From the NCBI RefSeq assembly GCF_019891175.1, contig NZ_CP072600.1, positions 3,472,001-3,536,000 on the forward strand: a stretch of DNA of 64,000 nucleotides, in the 5' to 3' direction. Both the position numbers and the translations under genes were made by a program. This DNA comes from Leptothermofonsia sichuanensis E412 (GTDB lineage Bacteria; Cyanobacteriota; Cyanobacteriia; Leptolyngbyales; Leptolyngbyaceae). The notes beneath the pieces were generated by a model. That model saw nothing but the letters and a program-made list of their open reading frames with translations. It did no database searches and was not told the origin of the DNA. Shown piece after piece: positions 46,201-54,709 of the stretch. Each line of letters begins with the position of its first letter. Within the stretch, counting starts at the first letter, position 1.

Positions 46201-47493
46201 CTATACCCAATGTTCGTCATCATCGTCAACAGAAATGGAATTGACAGAATCAGGGATGACAGGGTCAGGAAGAGGAGGATCTGTCACTTCAGGATTTGGC
46301 TCCACAAGTTTAGCAGGGGTTTCAATCGTTGGAGGAGGGGGAGCAGGCGGGTCATCCCAGAGGTCTTCAAAGAATGAATCGGCAGTTTCCCCAGCATTGG
46401 CTGTGGAGGCACGGGATGATGGGAAAACCGTGTCAGATGGGGACGGGGCAGGGCTGGCAACTTCCACAGTGTTAGAGGGAGTTTTAGAGGGAGTTGGCGG
46501 AGGAGCGGGAACCGATGGAGTGTCCAGTTCCTCGTCATCCTTAAACAGGGCGTCAAAGAAATCCTCTGGATCCTCTGAATGCATAGACGAGCGGGGCTGG
46601 TTAGAATCCCCATCCCCCTCTTCATCAGAGTCAAGAATTTCTCTGGCTTGAACGGTTAGAGTCTGGATACCATCCTCAACCTGCTCGCTGAATGTCTGGG
46701 TCTGCTCCCGCATGTGTTCCAGCCAGTCATGGCTCCGCTCTCTTGCCTGATCAACCAGCGTATGGCTTTCTTCTTTAAGGTGTTCACTCAGGGAGTGAAT
46801 TTTCTCTTTTGCCCCTTGAGAGATAGATTGGGCCCGTTCTTTCAACTGCTCAGTCAAATTCCAGAGTCGTCCTCTGGTCTGTTGAGTGGTTTCCTGAGCG
46901 CGTTGGGTAAGGGTTCTCAGCTCTTGAGTGACCTGTTCTTTCTCTTCCTTGAGAAACTCTCCAGCCTGTGTCAGCTTTTGCTTGATTCCAGCCCGGTATA
47001 TGGAAAGCCCCTTCAGGGCATACTCAGGTACAAGAACCCGTCTGCGTCCAATACTTAAAATCTGACTGGGGAACAGTTCATAAATTTCGCCTGTTACCAT
47101 CCCCAAGCCACTTGAAACCAGGAGGTATTTAGAAATTTCTCCAGTTCGCAGATTGAAAATGAAGTCGGTAATTTTGCCAATCTTTTTGCCAGAGTCACTC
47201 CAAACTTCGCAGTTAATCATGGTTTCCAGCTTGGAGACTTTGTCTGCGTCTGTCTCCTCAGGTGGAGAATGGGTCAGAACCCCATTTGTGCCGAGAGCAC
47301 TCACCTGGGAAAGTTTAAAGGCCTGTTTCTTTGAGCTTAATAAACCAGACTTACAGACAAATCCCAGGACTCGATGGGATAGTGGGTATATCCACAACAC
47401 CTCAACCCGCCCCAGTTCTTCCATAGTGTCGCGGTTGATGACGAGCTGATGGAGTAGCTCACTCTGGCGAACAACCTCTGCTTGGGTGGTCAT
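46201..47493 (-). CDS. PRC-barrel protein with long helical middle and acidic Pro-rich tail
   Basis: A 430-residue protein. Two PRC-barrel-like domains lie about residues 10-75 (HQLVINRDTMEELGRVEVLW) and 85-165 (MINCEVWSDSGKKIGKITDF, GMVTGEIYELFPSQI). A charged Gln/Glu/Lys helix with apolipoprotein-like repeats occupies about 165-290 (QRAQETTQQTRGRLWNLTEQ). The last 130 residues are acidic and Pro/Ser-rich, ending DDDDEHWV. PRC barrels occur in photosynthetic reaction-centre H subunits and RNA-processing factors; here the role is unknown and may be a membrane-associated scaffold. Start at ATG 47493, with GGAG 7 bases upstream. Transcribed in the same direction as hpnH but separated by a MITE and a hairpin. 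Confidence 0.8.
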   Translation of the reverse strand: MTTQAEVVRQSELLHQLVINRDTMEELGRVEVLWIYPLSHRVLGFVCKSGLLSSKKQAFKLSQVSALGTNGVLTHSPPEETDADKVSKLETMINCEVWSDSGKKIGKITDFIFNLRTGEISKYLLVSSGLGMVTGEIYELFPSQILSIGRRRVLVPEYALKGLSIYRAGIKQKLTQAGEFLKEEKEQVTQELRTLTQRAQETTQQTRGRLWNLTEQLKERAQSISQGAKEKIHSLSEHLKEESHTLVDQARERSHDWLEHMREQTQTFSEQVEDGIQTLTVQAREILDSDEEGDGDSNQPRSSMHSEDPEDFFDALFKDDEELDTPSVPAPPPTPSKTPSNTVEVASPAPSPSDTVFPSSRASTANAGETADSFFEDLWDDPPAPPPPTIETPAKLVEPNPEVTDPPLPDPVIPDSVNSISVDDDDEHWV

Positions 47494-47542
47494 GGTTTCT
47501 CCAGACTGCTGCGTCTTCAAGGTCCATATCCAGGATATTCAA

Positions 47543-47636
47543 TATAGCGTTTTTCAATTGAGTAAAGTACGGGAGTGTGAAGTACAGTGGGGTACTCCGC
47601 ACCCCACTGTACTTCACACCCTTGAAAAGGGCTATA
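47543..47636. repeat. 94-bp MITE family A, copy 3
   Basis: Same ends as copy 1. The loop differs (GGTACTCCGCACC against GGTGCGGAGCACC), which keeps the arms but changes the tip. Confidence 0.85.
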
Positions 47637-47643
47637 TAAACCC

Positions 47644-47670
47644 TTTTTCCAGGCGAGAAGCCTGGAAAAA
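47644..47670. terminator. perfect 11-bp hairpin with T/A-rich base, possible bidirectional terminator
   Basis: TTTTTCCAGGC and GCCTGGAAAAA around GAGAA. It lies 45 bases after the hpnH stop, and the A/T ends give a T-run on either strand. Confidence 0.5.
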
Positions 47671-47714
47671 AGTGTTCTCAGAGTTTACGGGTTCTGTACC
47701 TGTCCTATCGGCTC

Positions 47715-48737
47715 CTATCGGCTCAAGCTCAGTACACTACCGAGTGCCCGCACCATATTTTGGGGTTCCATGGCATCGGTCGCAGCCGTTGGCTCATACC
47801 CACAATGCACCATGCAGTCCTGGCATTTGGGGTTGCCGCTGGCTCGTCCATACTGATCCCAGTCTGTGCTTTCCAGCAGTTCCTGATAGGTTTTAACGTG
47901 TCCTTCATTCAGCAGATAACAAGGCTTCTGCCAGCCCAACACACTGTAACTGGGCATTCCCCAGGGGGTGCATTCGTAGTCCTTCTCGCCAGTCAGAAAG
48001 TCCAGGAACAGGGGGTTGTGATTAAAGTTCCAGTTCTTCTTACCAGCTCTGTAGGGAGCCATAATTTCCCGGAATAAAGCACGGGTCTGTTCTCGCTTAA
48101 GGAAGTGTTCCTGGTCGGGTGCCCATTCGTAGCTGTAGCCTGGGGAAATCATCATGCCATCAACATTCAGCTCGGTGAGGAAGTCGAAAAATGCCTGCAT
48201 TTCTTTCGGGTCAGTTCCTTCGAAGATCGTCGTATTGGTAGTGACCCTGAATCCTCTCGCTTTAGCGGCTTTGATTGCCTTAACAGCAATATCAAACACC
48301 CCTTTGCGGTCTACACACCTGTCATGGTGTTCTCGCAATCCATCCAGATGAACGCTAAAGGCAAAGTAGGGAGAGGGTTCAAACTTATCCAGGCTTTTCT
48401 CCAGCAGAATGCCGTTGGTGCAGAGGTAAACGAATTTGCGGCGTGCAACCAAACCCCGCACAATTTCATCAATTTGAGGATGCAACAGGGGTTCACCACC
48501 AGGAATGGCAACCACAGGCGCACCGCATTCCTCGGCGGCGGCGAAGCACTCTTCTGGAGTCAGGTTTTGCTTGAGGATTTCGACCGGGTGCTGAATTTTA
48601 CCACAACCAGAGCAAGCCAGATTGCACCGGAACAGGGGTTCCAGCATCAGAGTCAGGGCATATTTTTTTCGTCCTTTGAGCCGCTGGCTGACTATATACT
48701 TACCGACTTCGATCGCCTGCTGAATGTGAACTGCCAT
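47715..48737 (-). CDS. hpnH: adenosyl-hopene transferase HpnH (radical SAM)
   Basis: A 340-residue radical SAM enzyme that adds a 5'-deoxyadenosyl group to diploptene, the first step towards extended hopanoids. The iron-sulfur cluster site is [14 protein letters not shown] (CxxxCxxC), with PGGEPLLHP (SAM contact), [12 protein letters not shown] and the family-typical [19 protein letters not shown]. The C-terminal [18 protein letters not shown] is typical. Hopanoids stiffen cyanobacterial outer and thylakoid membranes. Length is normal. It is 122 bases downstream of hpnA on the same strand, so the two probably belong to one hopanoid unit. Confidence 0.95.
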   Translation of the reverse strand: MAVHIQQAIEVGKYIVSQRLKGRKKYALTLMLEPLFRCNLACSGCGKIQHPVEILKQNLTPEECFAAAEECGAPVVAIPGGEPLLHPQIDEIVRGLVARRKFVYLCTNGILLEKSLDKFEPSPYFAFSVHLDGLREHHDRCVDRKGVFDIAVKAIKAAKARGFRVTTNTTIFEGTDPKEMQAFFDFLTELNVDGMMISPGYSYEWAPDQEHFLKREQTRALFREIMAPYRAGKKNWNFNHNPLFLDFLTGEKDYECTPWGMPSYSVLGWQKPCYLLNEGHVKTYQELLESTDWDQYGRASGNPKCQDCMVHCGYEPTAATDAMEPQNMVRALGSVLSLSR

Positions 48738-48859
48738 GGATCAATTAACTCCTCACTGAAGACCTCTGGATTGATGGCAGGGTAGCGGGTACCGGGGATT
48801 GGGAATAGGAATTCAACGCCCGATCCCTGTATCCGACTATCTGCGATGGCACCTGCCAC

Positions 48860-49846
48860 TTATAGAGATGTGTAACTATATTTTACAAACCAGTTTACGG
48901 CATCGTGTAGGGCAGTCGTGATGGGAGTTTGGGGGAGTTCCAGTTCTCGGACTGCTTTTGTCGAGTCGTAAAACATGGTTTGAGTAGCCATTCGAACAGC
49001 ATCTACAGGAACAGATGGAAGTTTTCCGAACTTTGTCAGCAGATGTTCGTCAATTTGGGCAACGGTGAGCGGAATCCAGGCGGGAATAGCTCGTTGGGGA
49101 GCGTGAATTCCTGTAATGGCAGATAGCTGCTCCAGCAGTTGCTTCAGGGTCAGGTTTTGATGCCCCAGAATGTAGCGATCGCCTGCCTTTCCCTTCTGTA
49201 AAGCCAGTAAATGCCCCTTTGCGACATCCTCCACATGGACGAAGTTTAGTCCCGTGTCAATGTAGGCAGGCATCTGGCGACGCAAAAAGCGAAGAACAAT
49301 TTCTCCTGTCGGCGTTGGCTTGATGTCCCAGGCCCCGATTGGGCTGGTGGGATTCACGATCACAATCTCCTGCCCTTGCTGAAATGCCTTGACTGCTTCC
49401 TGCTCTGCCCAGTACTTAGACTTTTTATAGTGACCAATGAGCTTTTCGACTGGACTCTGGTAGGTTTCATCTGCAATCCCCCCTTCTTTCACCCCGATCG
49501 CCGCCACAGAACTGGTATAAACCGTTCGCTCAATCCCTGCTTTTTGGGCGGCTGCCAGGACATGACGTGTCCCCAACACATTACTCTGATACAAAATCTT
49601 CTGGTCTTTCTGCCAGAGGGAATAGTGAGCGGCCACATGGAAGAGATACTTGCAGCCAGTCATTTGCTGCCAGAGATTGGGGTCGTTTAAGTCTCCTTCG
49701 ACCAGTTCCACGTCCAGGTCTTGCAAATTATCCAACCGACTGCCAGAACGAACCAGTGCGCGGACCGGATAGCCTTCTCGAAGGAGCAACCGCACCAAAT
49801 TGGCACCGACAAACCCTGTTCCACCCGTTACAAATGCTTTGTTCAC
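48860..49846 (-). CDS. hpnA: hopanoid-associated NAD-dependent sugar epimerase HpnA
   Basis: A 328-residue extended short-chain dehydrogenase/epimerase. The Rossmann motif is VTGGTGFVGANLVRLLLREG, then LVEGDLNDPNLWQQMTGCKY, FHVAAHYSLW, TVYTSSVAAIGV, the catalytic YKKSKYWAEQEA (YxxxK) and PTSPIGAWDIKPTPTG. HpnA homologues stand in hopanoid clusters and may act on the sugar part of side chains; the substrate is not settled. It precedes hpnH by 122 bases. Confidence 0.92.
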   Translation of the reverse strand: MNKAFVTGGTGFVGANLVRLLLREGYPVRALVRSGSRLDNLQDLDVELVEGDLNDPNLWQQMTGCKYLFHVAAHYSLWQKDQKILYQSNVLGTRHVLAAAQKAGIERTVYTSSVAAIGVKEGGIADETYQSPVEKLIGHYKKSKYWAEQEAVKAFQQGQEIVIVNPTSPIGAWDIKPTPTGEIVLRFLRRQMPAYIDTGLNFVHVEDVAKGHLLALQKGKAGDRYILGHQNLTLKQLLEQLSAITGIHAPQRAIPAWIPLTVAQIDEHLLTKFGKLPSVPVDAVRMATQTMFYDSTKAVRELELPQTPITTALHDAVNWFVKYSYTSL

Positions 49847-49940
49847 ACCACTTCACTGTCCATGGATTCACCTGCCATCCTACCGTTTTGACTGTTGCTG
49901 CGGGTAGCCACCAGGAGAGCGCCAGGCTTAGACTTCACCC

Positions 49941-49973
49941 AGACCTCCGAGGTTTCCGAACCCTCGGAGGTCT
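49941..49973. repeat. perfect 12-bp CCTCGGAGG palindrome
   Basis: AGACCTCCGAGG (49941-49952) and CCTCGGAGGTCT (49962-49973) are exact complements; a shorter relative (AACCTCGGAGGTTT) is at 9280. It lies between the divergent hpnA and ferritin-like genes. Confidence 0.55.
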
Positions 49974-50137
49974 TTGGACCCAGAAAGTGTAGCTTTTGAA
50001 AAGAGAGGCAAGCTAGACTTGGTGGGAGGTTGAGCAGGATTTGCACAAGGTTGTTGGGTAAAGACCTATCACAGCTTGTTCCCTACCACCTGCCACCTGT
50101 CACCTCTTCTAAATTTGCCTGGGGAGTGGAGTGAAAC

Positions 50138-51004
50138 ATGAAAGTAGGTTCTGAAGAACATAAGCAGTTGTTTTGCCAGTGGTTCATGAGCAGTCATCGT
50201 CTGTATGAGGCTGAGCAGCTACCCTGGCCCCAGCTAGATGGCACTACCCTGGAGCGGTTGCAGGGCATCCCTTTCTGGGATGAGGCACTACATACGGAAA
50301 AGAAAGCTGGCAAAATGCTGGATGCCTACGCGGCGACGGTCGCAGATCCGATGATTCGAGCGGCGATCGCCCTCCAGGGCAGAGAAGAAGCCCGTCATGG
50401 TCGGGTGATTGAATATTTAATCGATCGCTACAATGTCAACCTGCCCATAAAGCCTGAGCGGGAACTACCAGCCAATTTAGAACCGGCCTTCATCAAATTT
50501 GGCTACGGTGAATGCTTTGACTCCTTCTTCGCCTTCGGTCTATTTGAAATTGCCCGTCAGGCAGGCTTAATGCCCGAAGCCTTCTTCACCATCTTTGACC
50601 CGATTCTGGATGAGGAAGCCCGCCATATGGTATTTTTCATCAACTGGATTGCCTACAAGCAAGTTCAGGAGGGTAAGGGCTGGTTGCGTCCGTTCAACTC
50701 CCTCTGGCAGTATACAGGTGCCCTTCAGCGCCGGCTGGATAACCTGAGCGGTATGACCAGAAAGAAAAAGAAGAAGAGCAGTAATAACAAAGGCTTCACG
50801 GCGACGGGAGTCAAAGCCTTTACCCTCAACCTGACTGTAGACAGGTTCCTGGAGGTCTGTATTCAGGAAAACCTGAACCGCATGAGCAAGTACGATAGCC
50901 AGTTGCTCCGTCCAGAGTTCTTGCCCAGCCTGACAGAAGTTGCCTATCGATCGCTCAAGCTTCTACCCAAACGGAAATCCAGTCCGGTTGTTGACGCCGC
51001 TTAA
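50138..51004 (+). CDS. ferritin-like di-iron-type protein next to hopanoid genes
   Basis: A 288-residue helical protein with a rubrerythrin/ferritin-like metal pattern: TEKKAGKMLDAY (Glu), QGREEARHGRVIEYL (ExxH), GECFDSFFAF (Glu) and ILDEEARHMVFFINWIAYK (ExxH). Two ExxH motifs and added Glu fit a di-iron four-helix bundle, so it may be an oxygenase or oxidase rather than iron storage. A Lys-rich insertion (MTRKKKKKSSNNK, about residues 206-218) interrupts the C-terminal part. It is divergent from hpnA with 291 bases between, which suggests but does not prove a role in hopanoid or lipid oxidation. Start is at ATG 50138, 13 bases after GGGGAG. Confidence 0.75.
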   Translation: MKVGSEEHKQLFCQWFMSSHRLYEAEQLPWPQLDGTTLERLQGIPFWDEALHTEKKAGKMLDAYAATVADPMIRAAIALQGREEARHGRVIEYLIDRYNVNLPIKPERELPANLEPAFIKFGYGECFDSFFAFGLFEIARQAGLMPEAFFTIFDPILDEEARHMVFFINWIAYKQVQEGKGWLRPFNSLWQYTGALQRRLDNLSGMTRKKKKKSSNNKGFTATGVKAFTLNLTVDRFLEVCIQENLNRMSKYDSQLLRPEFLPSLTEVAYRSLKLLPKRKSSPVVDAA

Positions 51005-51090
51005 GGGGATTTCAGTTGGGATGAGGGGTGAGGGGTAGCAGGGGTGAAAAGGAGCAGGGATGAGGTTGCTCGTTGATAGCAAGTTGTCAT

Positions 51091-51184
51091 TATAGGGTTT
51101 TTCAATTGAGTAAAGTACGGGAGTGTGAAGTACAGTGGGGTGCGGAGCACCCCACTGTACTTCACACCCTTGAAAAGGGCTATA
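51091..51184. repeat. 94-bp MITE family A, copy 4
   Basis: Nearly identical to copy 1 at 24567, in the same orientation, 87 bases after the ferritin-like gene. Confidence 0.85.
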
Positions 51185-51364
51185 GTCATTGGTTGCTGGT
51201 CATGATTTCAACTTCGTCCTCCATCCCTCATTTTTTCTCCGCTCCTCTGCCTTCTGCCTCCGCTCCAGTCTCCTCCGCTCCAGTCTTCAAAGAGGAAGGT
51301 TTTAGGGCGATCGTCCCTGCAATTGAGTCAATAATTTGCTATCCTGATCTAGCAGAAAAAATTT

Positions 51365-51437
51365 GCTGGTGTAGCTCAGTTGGTAGAGCAGCTGATTTGT
51401 AATCAGCCGGTCGCAAGTTCGAGTCTTGTCACCAGCT
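51365..51437 (+). tRNA. tRNA-Thr (anticodon TGT)
   Basis: A 73-base cloverleaf: acceptor GCTGGTG/CACCAGC with discriminator T, D arm AGCTCAGTTGGTAGAGCA, anticodon stem GCTGA/TCAGC with loop TTTGTAA (anticodon TGT at 51398-51400) and T arm with GTTCGAGTC. The CCA is not encoded. A T-rich stretch follows. Confidence 0.96.
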
Positions 51438-51451
51438 TTTTTATTGGATAA

Positions 51452-51708
51452 GAGTTTCCCCTGACGCCTGCACATCTGGCTCTTGAATTAGCAAAAGAGA
51501 TGCCAGATGCTCGTGGCGTGCTGGATACAATTATTCCAGGGGAAGTCATTGAAGTTGGTGTACTCCTCAATTTCAGCCTCGTACCCCCATAACCCGCCTG
51601 CACTCGACTGTTGATAGGTTATCTGTCATTGAGCGTTTGAGTTTATTGGCAGCGGGTGATTGGGAACGTTACAGGCCAGATGCATTACAGCAGTCAAAGC
51701 AACTCTGA
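51452..51708 (+). pseudogene. two short gene fragments in different frames
   Basis: 51452-51592 reads without a start LTPAHLALELAKEMPDARGV then LDTIIPGEVIEVGVLLNF; 51589-51708 reads VDRLSVIERLSLLAAGDWER then YRPDALQQSKQL. Both look protein-like and may be one gene with a frameshift and lost 5' end. The second overlaps the end of the DUF4157 gene on the other strand. Family unknown. Confidence 0.3.
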
Positions 51709-52781
51709 CGCCAGAGCCTGGCAAGGGGGCCAACAAGGATAGTTTCCCAGGCAATGCAGGTCTGGTTGGCGGCTAAGTCGCGCAGGCTATCCAGAAAATC
51801 TCCATGACCACCTCGACATATCCAGGATGTCTGGTCTTCACCGCAGTAGGCCGCTTTAGCCCGATCGCCCAGTTCCTTACCAAGACCAGCTAGTTCTGTG
51901 AGAATGGGACCACAGGTTTTACTCATTTGACAGGATACATAGCAGTGACGCCACTTGTCGGTTTTGCGGGCGTAATGGTTCATCGCGTATCGATACCAGG
52001 GATAAGCACAGGCTGCTGCCGCCGCAATGATACCAGCCGCTACTACCAACCCCTGAGGAATGGCTCGCTGCAACTGCTCCGCCCCAGGGGTGACATCCCA
52101 TGCTTCATTCCCCGGTAGCAGGGAACTTTGCTGTAATACATGGACCAGCTCATGGGCAAGCAAACGACGCCCCTGTGCCGTTTCAGGTGCATAATGCTCA
52201 GCGTCAAAGACAATATGGTGGCTCAGCGTATAGGCTAATGCCCCCATGGCGTGTGCAGATTGAGTTGCCTTTGCCCCTGTATGAAGCCGTACCGGGCTAA
52301 AGTCATACCCAAAACGAGATTCCATAAACGAACGAGTTTCAGGGTCGAGTGGATGACTGGGAGAGTTGATCGCTTCATGAACAATGGGCGAGGCTCCAGA
52401 GAGAGAGGGTCCTGAACTGAAGGGAGTCAGGCTGCCCGTCGCTTTTCTCTGAGCCAGATTCTCTTCTATTTCTTCCTCTGGCTTAATCTGGCGCTGCATA
52501 GAAGGCTCTGGCATTTGCACGATTTCGTCCGCGATCCGGTCTGCTTCTTGTTCGTATGCATCTCCCGGTTCGCTAATTTTGAGTTTGGTTTGTAGCAAGG
52601 CTTGTTCCTGGCAGCGGGGACAGCCACCACCACAGGCGCAATCTGGTTTCCGCTGAAGTGGAGTTGAATCTGCTACAACGGTTGAAAGTCTGAGCTTACT
52701 CTGGACGGATGGATAACTCGACTCACTTCGCCTGTGTGGGAAGAAATCTCTGGAAGGTTGTTGAGTCGTTAGAGTTCTCAT
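51669..52781 (-). CDS. DUF4157 eCIS-associated protein with membrane segment and Cys-rich tail
   Basis: A 370-residue candidate effector. Residues 48-57 are CACGGGCPRC, then LLQTKLKISEPGDAYEQEAD, the shared leader of all three proteins here. The DUF4157 domain spans about 130-220, with RSFMESRFGYDFSPVRLHTG and its HExxH motif in RRLLAHELVHVLQQS (210-214). Past it come a hydrophobic segment (GLVVAAGIIAAAAACAYPWY, 244-263) and a 100-residue domain with nine cysteines (HCYVSCQMSKTCG, CRGGHGDFLDSLRDLAAN, CFDCC). I do not recognise that domain. DUF4157 is the domain most often linked to effectors of extracellular contractile injection systems. It is the last gene of the minus-strand cluster. Confidence 0.8.
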   Translation of the reverse strand: MRTLTTQQPSRDFFPHRRSESSYPSVQSKLRLSTVVADSTPLQRKPDCACGGGCPRCQEQALLQTKLKISEPGDAYEQEADRIADEIVQMPEPSMQRQIKPEEEIEENLAQRKATGSLTPFSSGPSLSGASPIVHEAINSPSHPLDPETRSFMESRFGYDFSPVRLHTGAKATQSAHAMGALAYTLSHHIVFDAEHYAPETAQGRRLLAHELVHVLQQSSLLPGNEAWDVTPGAEQLQRAIPQGLVVAAGIIAAAAACAYPWYRYAMNHYARKTDKWRHCYVSCQMSKTCGPILTELAGLGKELGDRAKAAYCGEDQTSWICRGGHGDFLDSLRDLAANQTCIAWETILVGPLARLWRQSCFDCCNASGL

Positions 52782-52870
52782 GGTTGCAGAATTTCCCTAT
52801 GGGTGGATATCGGGCTTTCGGGTTGGTTGGGTTTCATGACTCAACTCAGGCTGAGCGGGGAGCGATCGCC

Positions 52871-53449
52871 CTACTGAGAAAGAGCCTGTCTGAACTCCCT
52901 GGCAGCTTCAACCCTGGAAGCCATTAACAGGCAACGAGTTAAAAGGTTGATATCCAGCCCAGGCAAAACCTCAGAACGATCAATTAGTTCGTAGCCAGTG
53001 TTACGCAGGTGGTATAGCCTGAACAAGCCATCTTCCCAGAACCAAACTTCAAGCACACCCAACGCCTGATAGCGATTCAACTTGTTTTCGTTTCCACTGG
53101 TAAACACCACTTCAATAGAAAGGTCTGGAATAGTGCCAGTGGTTTTACCAATCAGATAAGACTGATCTGCTTGTACAGAGGCTTCTCCTTCTTTTTCTTG
53201 AGTAAAACTGCCTGTCGGGCTAAATTCAATTTCTTTTTCGACCAAATAGATCCCCAGCAACAGAGCGATTAAACCACTAAAGATTTCGTGGTCTTGTGAG
53301 ACAGCCAGGATTTCTATTTCCCCTCTGTAATAGAACAGCCTGATACCTGGAGAATCAGCAAACCCAGTCTGAATTGTTTTGAATTGCTGCCAGCTAATCC
53401 CAGAGTGAACTAGGCGTTGGTCTTTAGGTCTATCTAAGGTTTGGGTCAT
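52871..53449 (-). CDS. Uma2-family endonuclease
   Basis: A 192-residue PD-(D/E)xK-type protein: WQQFKTIQTGFADSPGIRLF and YYRGEIEILAVSQDHEIFSG, then GTIPDLSIEVVFTSGNENKL (catalytic Asp and Glu) and NRYQALGVLEVWFWEDGLFR. Length is complete. It stands between two DUF4157 genes on the same strand, 57 bases from the first and 89 from the next. It has no known role in injection systems, so it may be a transposed passenger, or a linked nuclease. Confidence 0.85.
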   Translation of the reverse strand: MTQTLDRPKDQRLVHSGISWQQFKTIQTGFADSPGIRLFYYRGEIEILAVSQDHEIFSGLIALLLGIYLVEKEIEFSPTGSFTQEKEGEASVQADQSYLIGKTTGTIPDLSIEVVFTSGNENKLNRYQALGVLEVWFWEDGLFRLYHLRNTGYELIDRSEVLPGLDINLLTRCLLMASRVEAAREFRQALSQ

Positions 53450-53506
53450 GGTAATGACTGGTTTTAGATTCGCCTATTCTAGCGAAACTGAATGTTTTGG
53501 TTAAAT

Positions 53507-54685
53507 TTATGCATAGGTACTTGCGGGAGGTGGCGTTGGGGTTGCTGGTCTACCTGAATTTGGATTAAAAGTTCCAGTTGGATTACAGTTAACATAATCG
53601 CCCAAATTAAATCCAAGTAAGGGATTTTGTAGTCCAGTTCCAGCATAAACAGTTGCTCCAAAAGTTGCGGCAAGAGCACAGATAAGATCGCGGTTTTGCC
53701 CCGCTCTGCAATTCTGCATATGGACAATGGCACCAGATGCAAAATGAGATCGGAGGCTCCCCAGCGTCCCAGCAAAGCGGCTCACATCATCAGCACTCGC
53801 CAACCAATCATCGCCGATTTCCACACCACTTTGATTTCCATGATCCATAATGTTGAGGCGATGCATCCGTCGTCCATTCAAAAAGGTAATTACATTCGCA
53901 ACCATGCTGGCAATATTCGTCATCGTGACATCACCTCTAAAGAAATTGGTGATGGGACCTGTGTAACGCCAGGGAAGATACCATGCTGTACTTCTCTCCT
54001 GTCTGGCGTCTACTGCATTAACCACTACCGCAGTAGATGGTTGAACAATGATTGGCACAGGTGGTAATAGCTGCCGCTGAATGAAAGGAGTCTCCCCGGA
54101 TAGAGTGCTCTGCTGTATAGTGTGGGTTAGCTCGTGGGCAACCAATCGCTGTCCTTCCTGGGTACCAGGTGTGTACTGTCCAGCTCCAAAAACAATATCA
54201 TGTCCCACAGTAAACGCTCGAGCATTGAGAATACCAGCCATCTCATGTGCTTGAGGATTGTTGTGGATATATACATGATTGAAGCTATGACCAAAGCGAG
54301 GTTCCATGAAGGCGCGTGTTTCAGTGTCCAAGGGTTGTCCAGAAGAGTGAAGCACTGCACGGAAACTGGGGGATATTTCAGGTAGAGTTCTAGATTCCAC
54401 CCGTCGCTGAATAATTGATTCTGGTATTCGCATCACTTCATCAGCAATGCGGTCTGCCTCTTGTTCATATTGATCACCTGGTTCGTTAATCGTCAGTTTA
54501 GTTTGAACTGAATTTTGGCAGCGAGGACAGCCCCCGCCACAGGCACATTGGCGTTGCAAGATAACTGAGTTATTTAATCCTGTAGAAGGCGATCGCACTC
54601 CAGGTATTGTCCGGGGCGATCGCAAACGCTCCCCATCCTTCTGTTTAGCAGCGTAGTGAACAAGTTTAATAGCAGAGCTTCTCAT
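53507..54685 (-). CDS. DUF4157 eCIS-associated protein with caspase-like C-terminal domain
   Basis: A 392-residue candidate effector. The leader has CACGGGCPRC (48-57) and KLTINEPGDQYEQEADRIAD. The DUF4157 domain (about 108-195) has TRAFMEPRFGHSFNHVYIHN and RLVAHELTHTIQQS (HExxH at 184-188). The C-terminal domain (about 220-370) follows the clan CD pattern: MHRLNIMDHGNQSGVEIGDD (His282-Gly after a hydrophobic strand), then a spacer and AIVHMQNCRAGQNRDLICAL (Cys326 after the next strand). This resembles DUF4347/caspase-type cysteine peptidases with a His-Cys dyad. A Pro/Thr-rich tail ends the chain. It is 24 bases from the preceding DUF4157 gene: one operon. Confidence 0.82.
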   Translation of the reverse strand: MRSSAIKLVHYAAKQKDGERLRSPRTIPGVRSPSTGLNNSVILQRQCACGGGCPRCQNSVQTKLTINEPGDQYEQEADRIADEVMRIPESIIQRRVESRTLPEISPSFRAVLHSSGQPLDTETRAFMEPRFGHSFNHVYIHNNPQAHEMAGILNARAFTVGHDIVFGAGQYTPGTQEGQRLVAHELTHTIQQSTLSGETPFIQRQLLPPVPIIVQPSTAVVVNAVDARQERSTAWYLPWRYTGPITNFFRGDVTMTNIASMVANVITFLNGRRMHRLNIMDHGNQSGVEIGDDWLASADDVSRFAGTLGSLRSHFASGAIVHMQNCRAGQNRDLICALAATFGATVYAGTGLQNPLLGFNLGDYVNCNPTGTFNPNSGRPATPTPPPASTYA

Positions 54686-54709
54686 GGCTTCAATGCCTCC
54701 TCAGATGAG

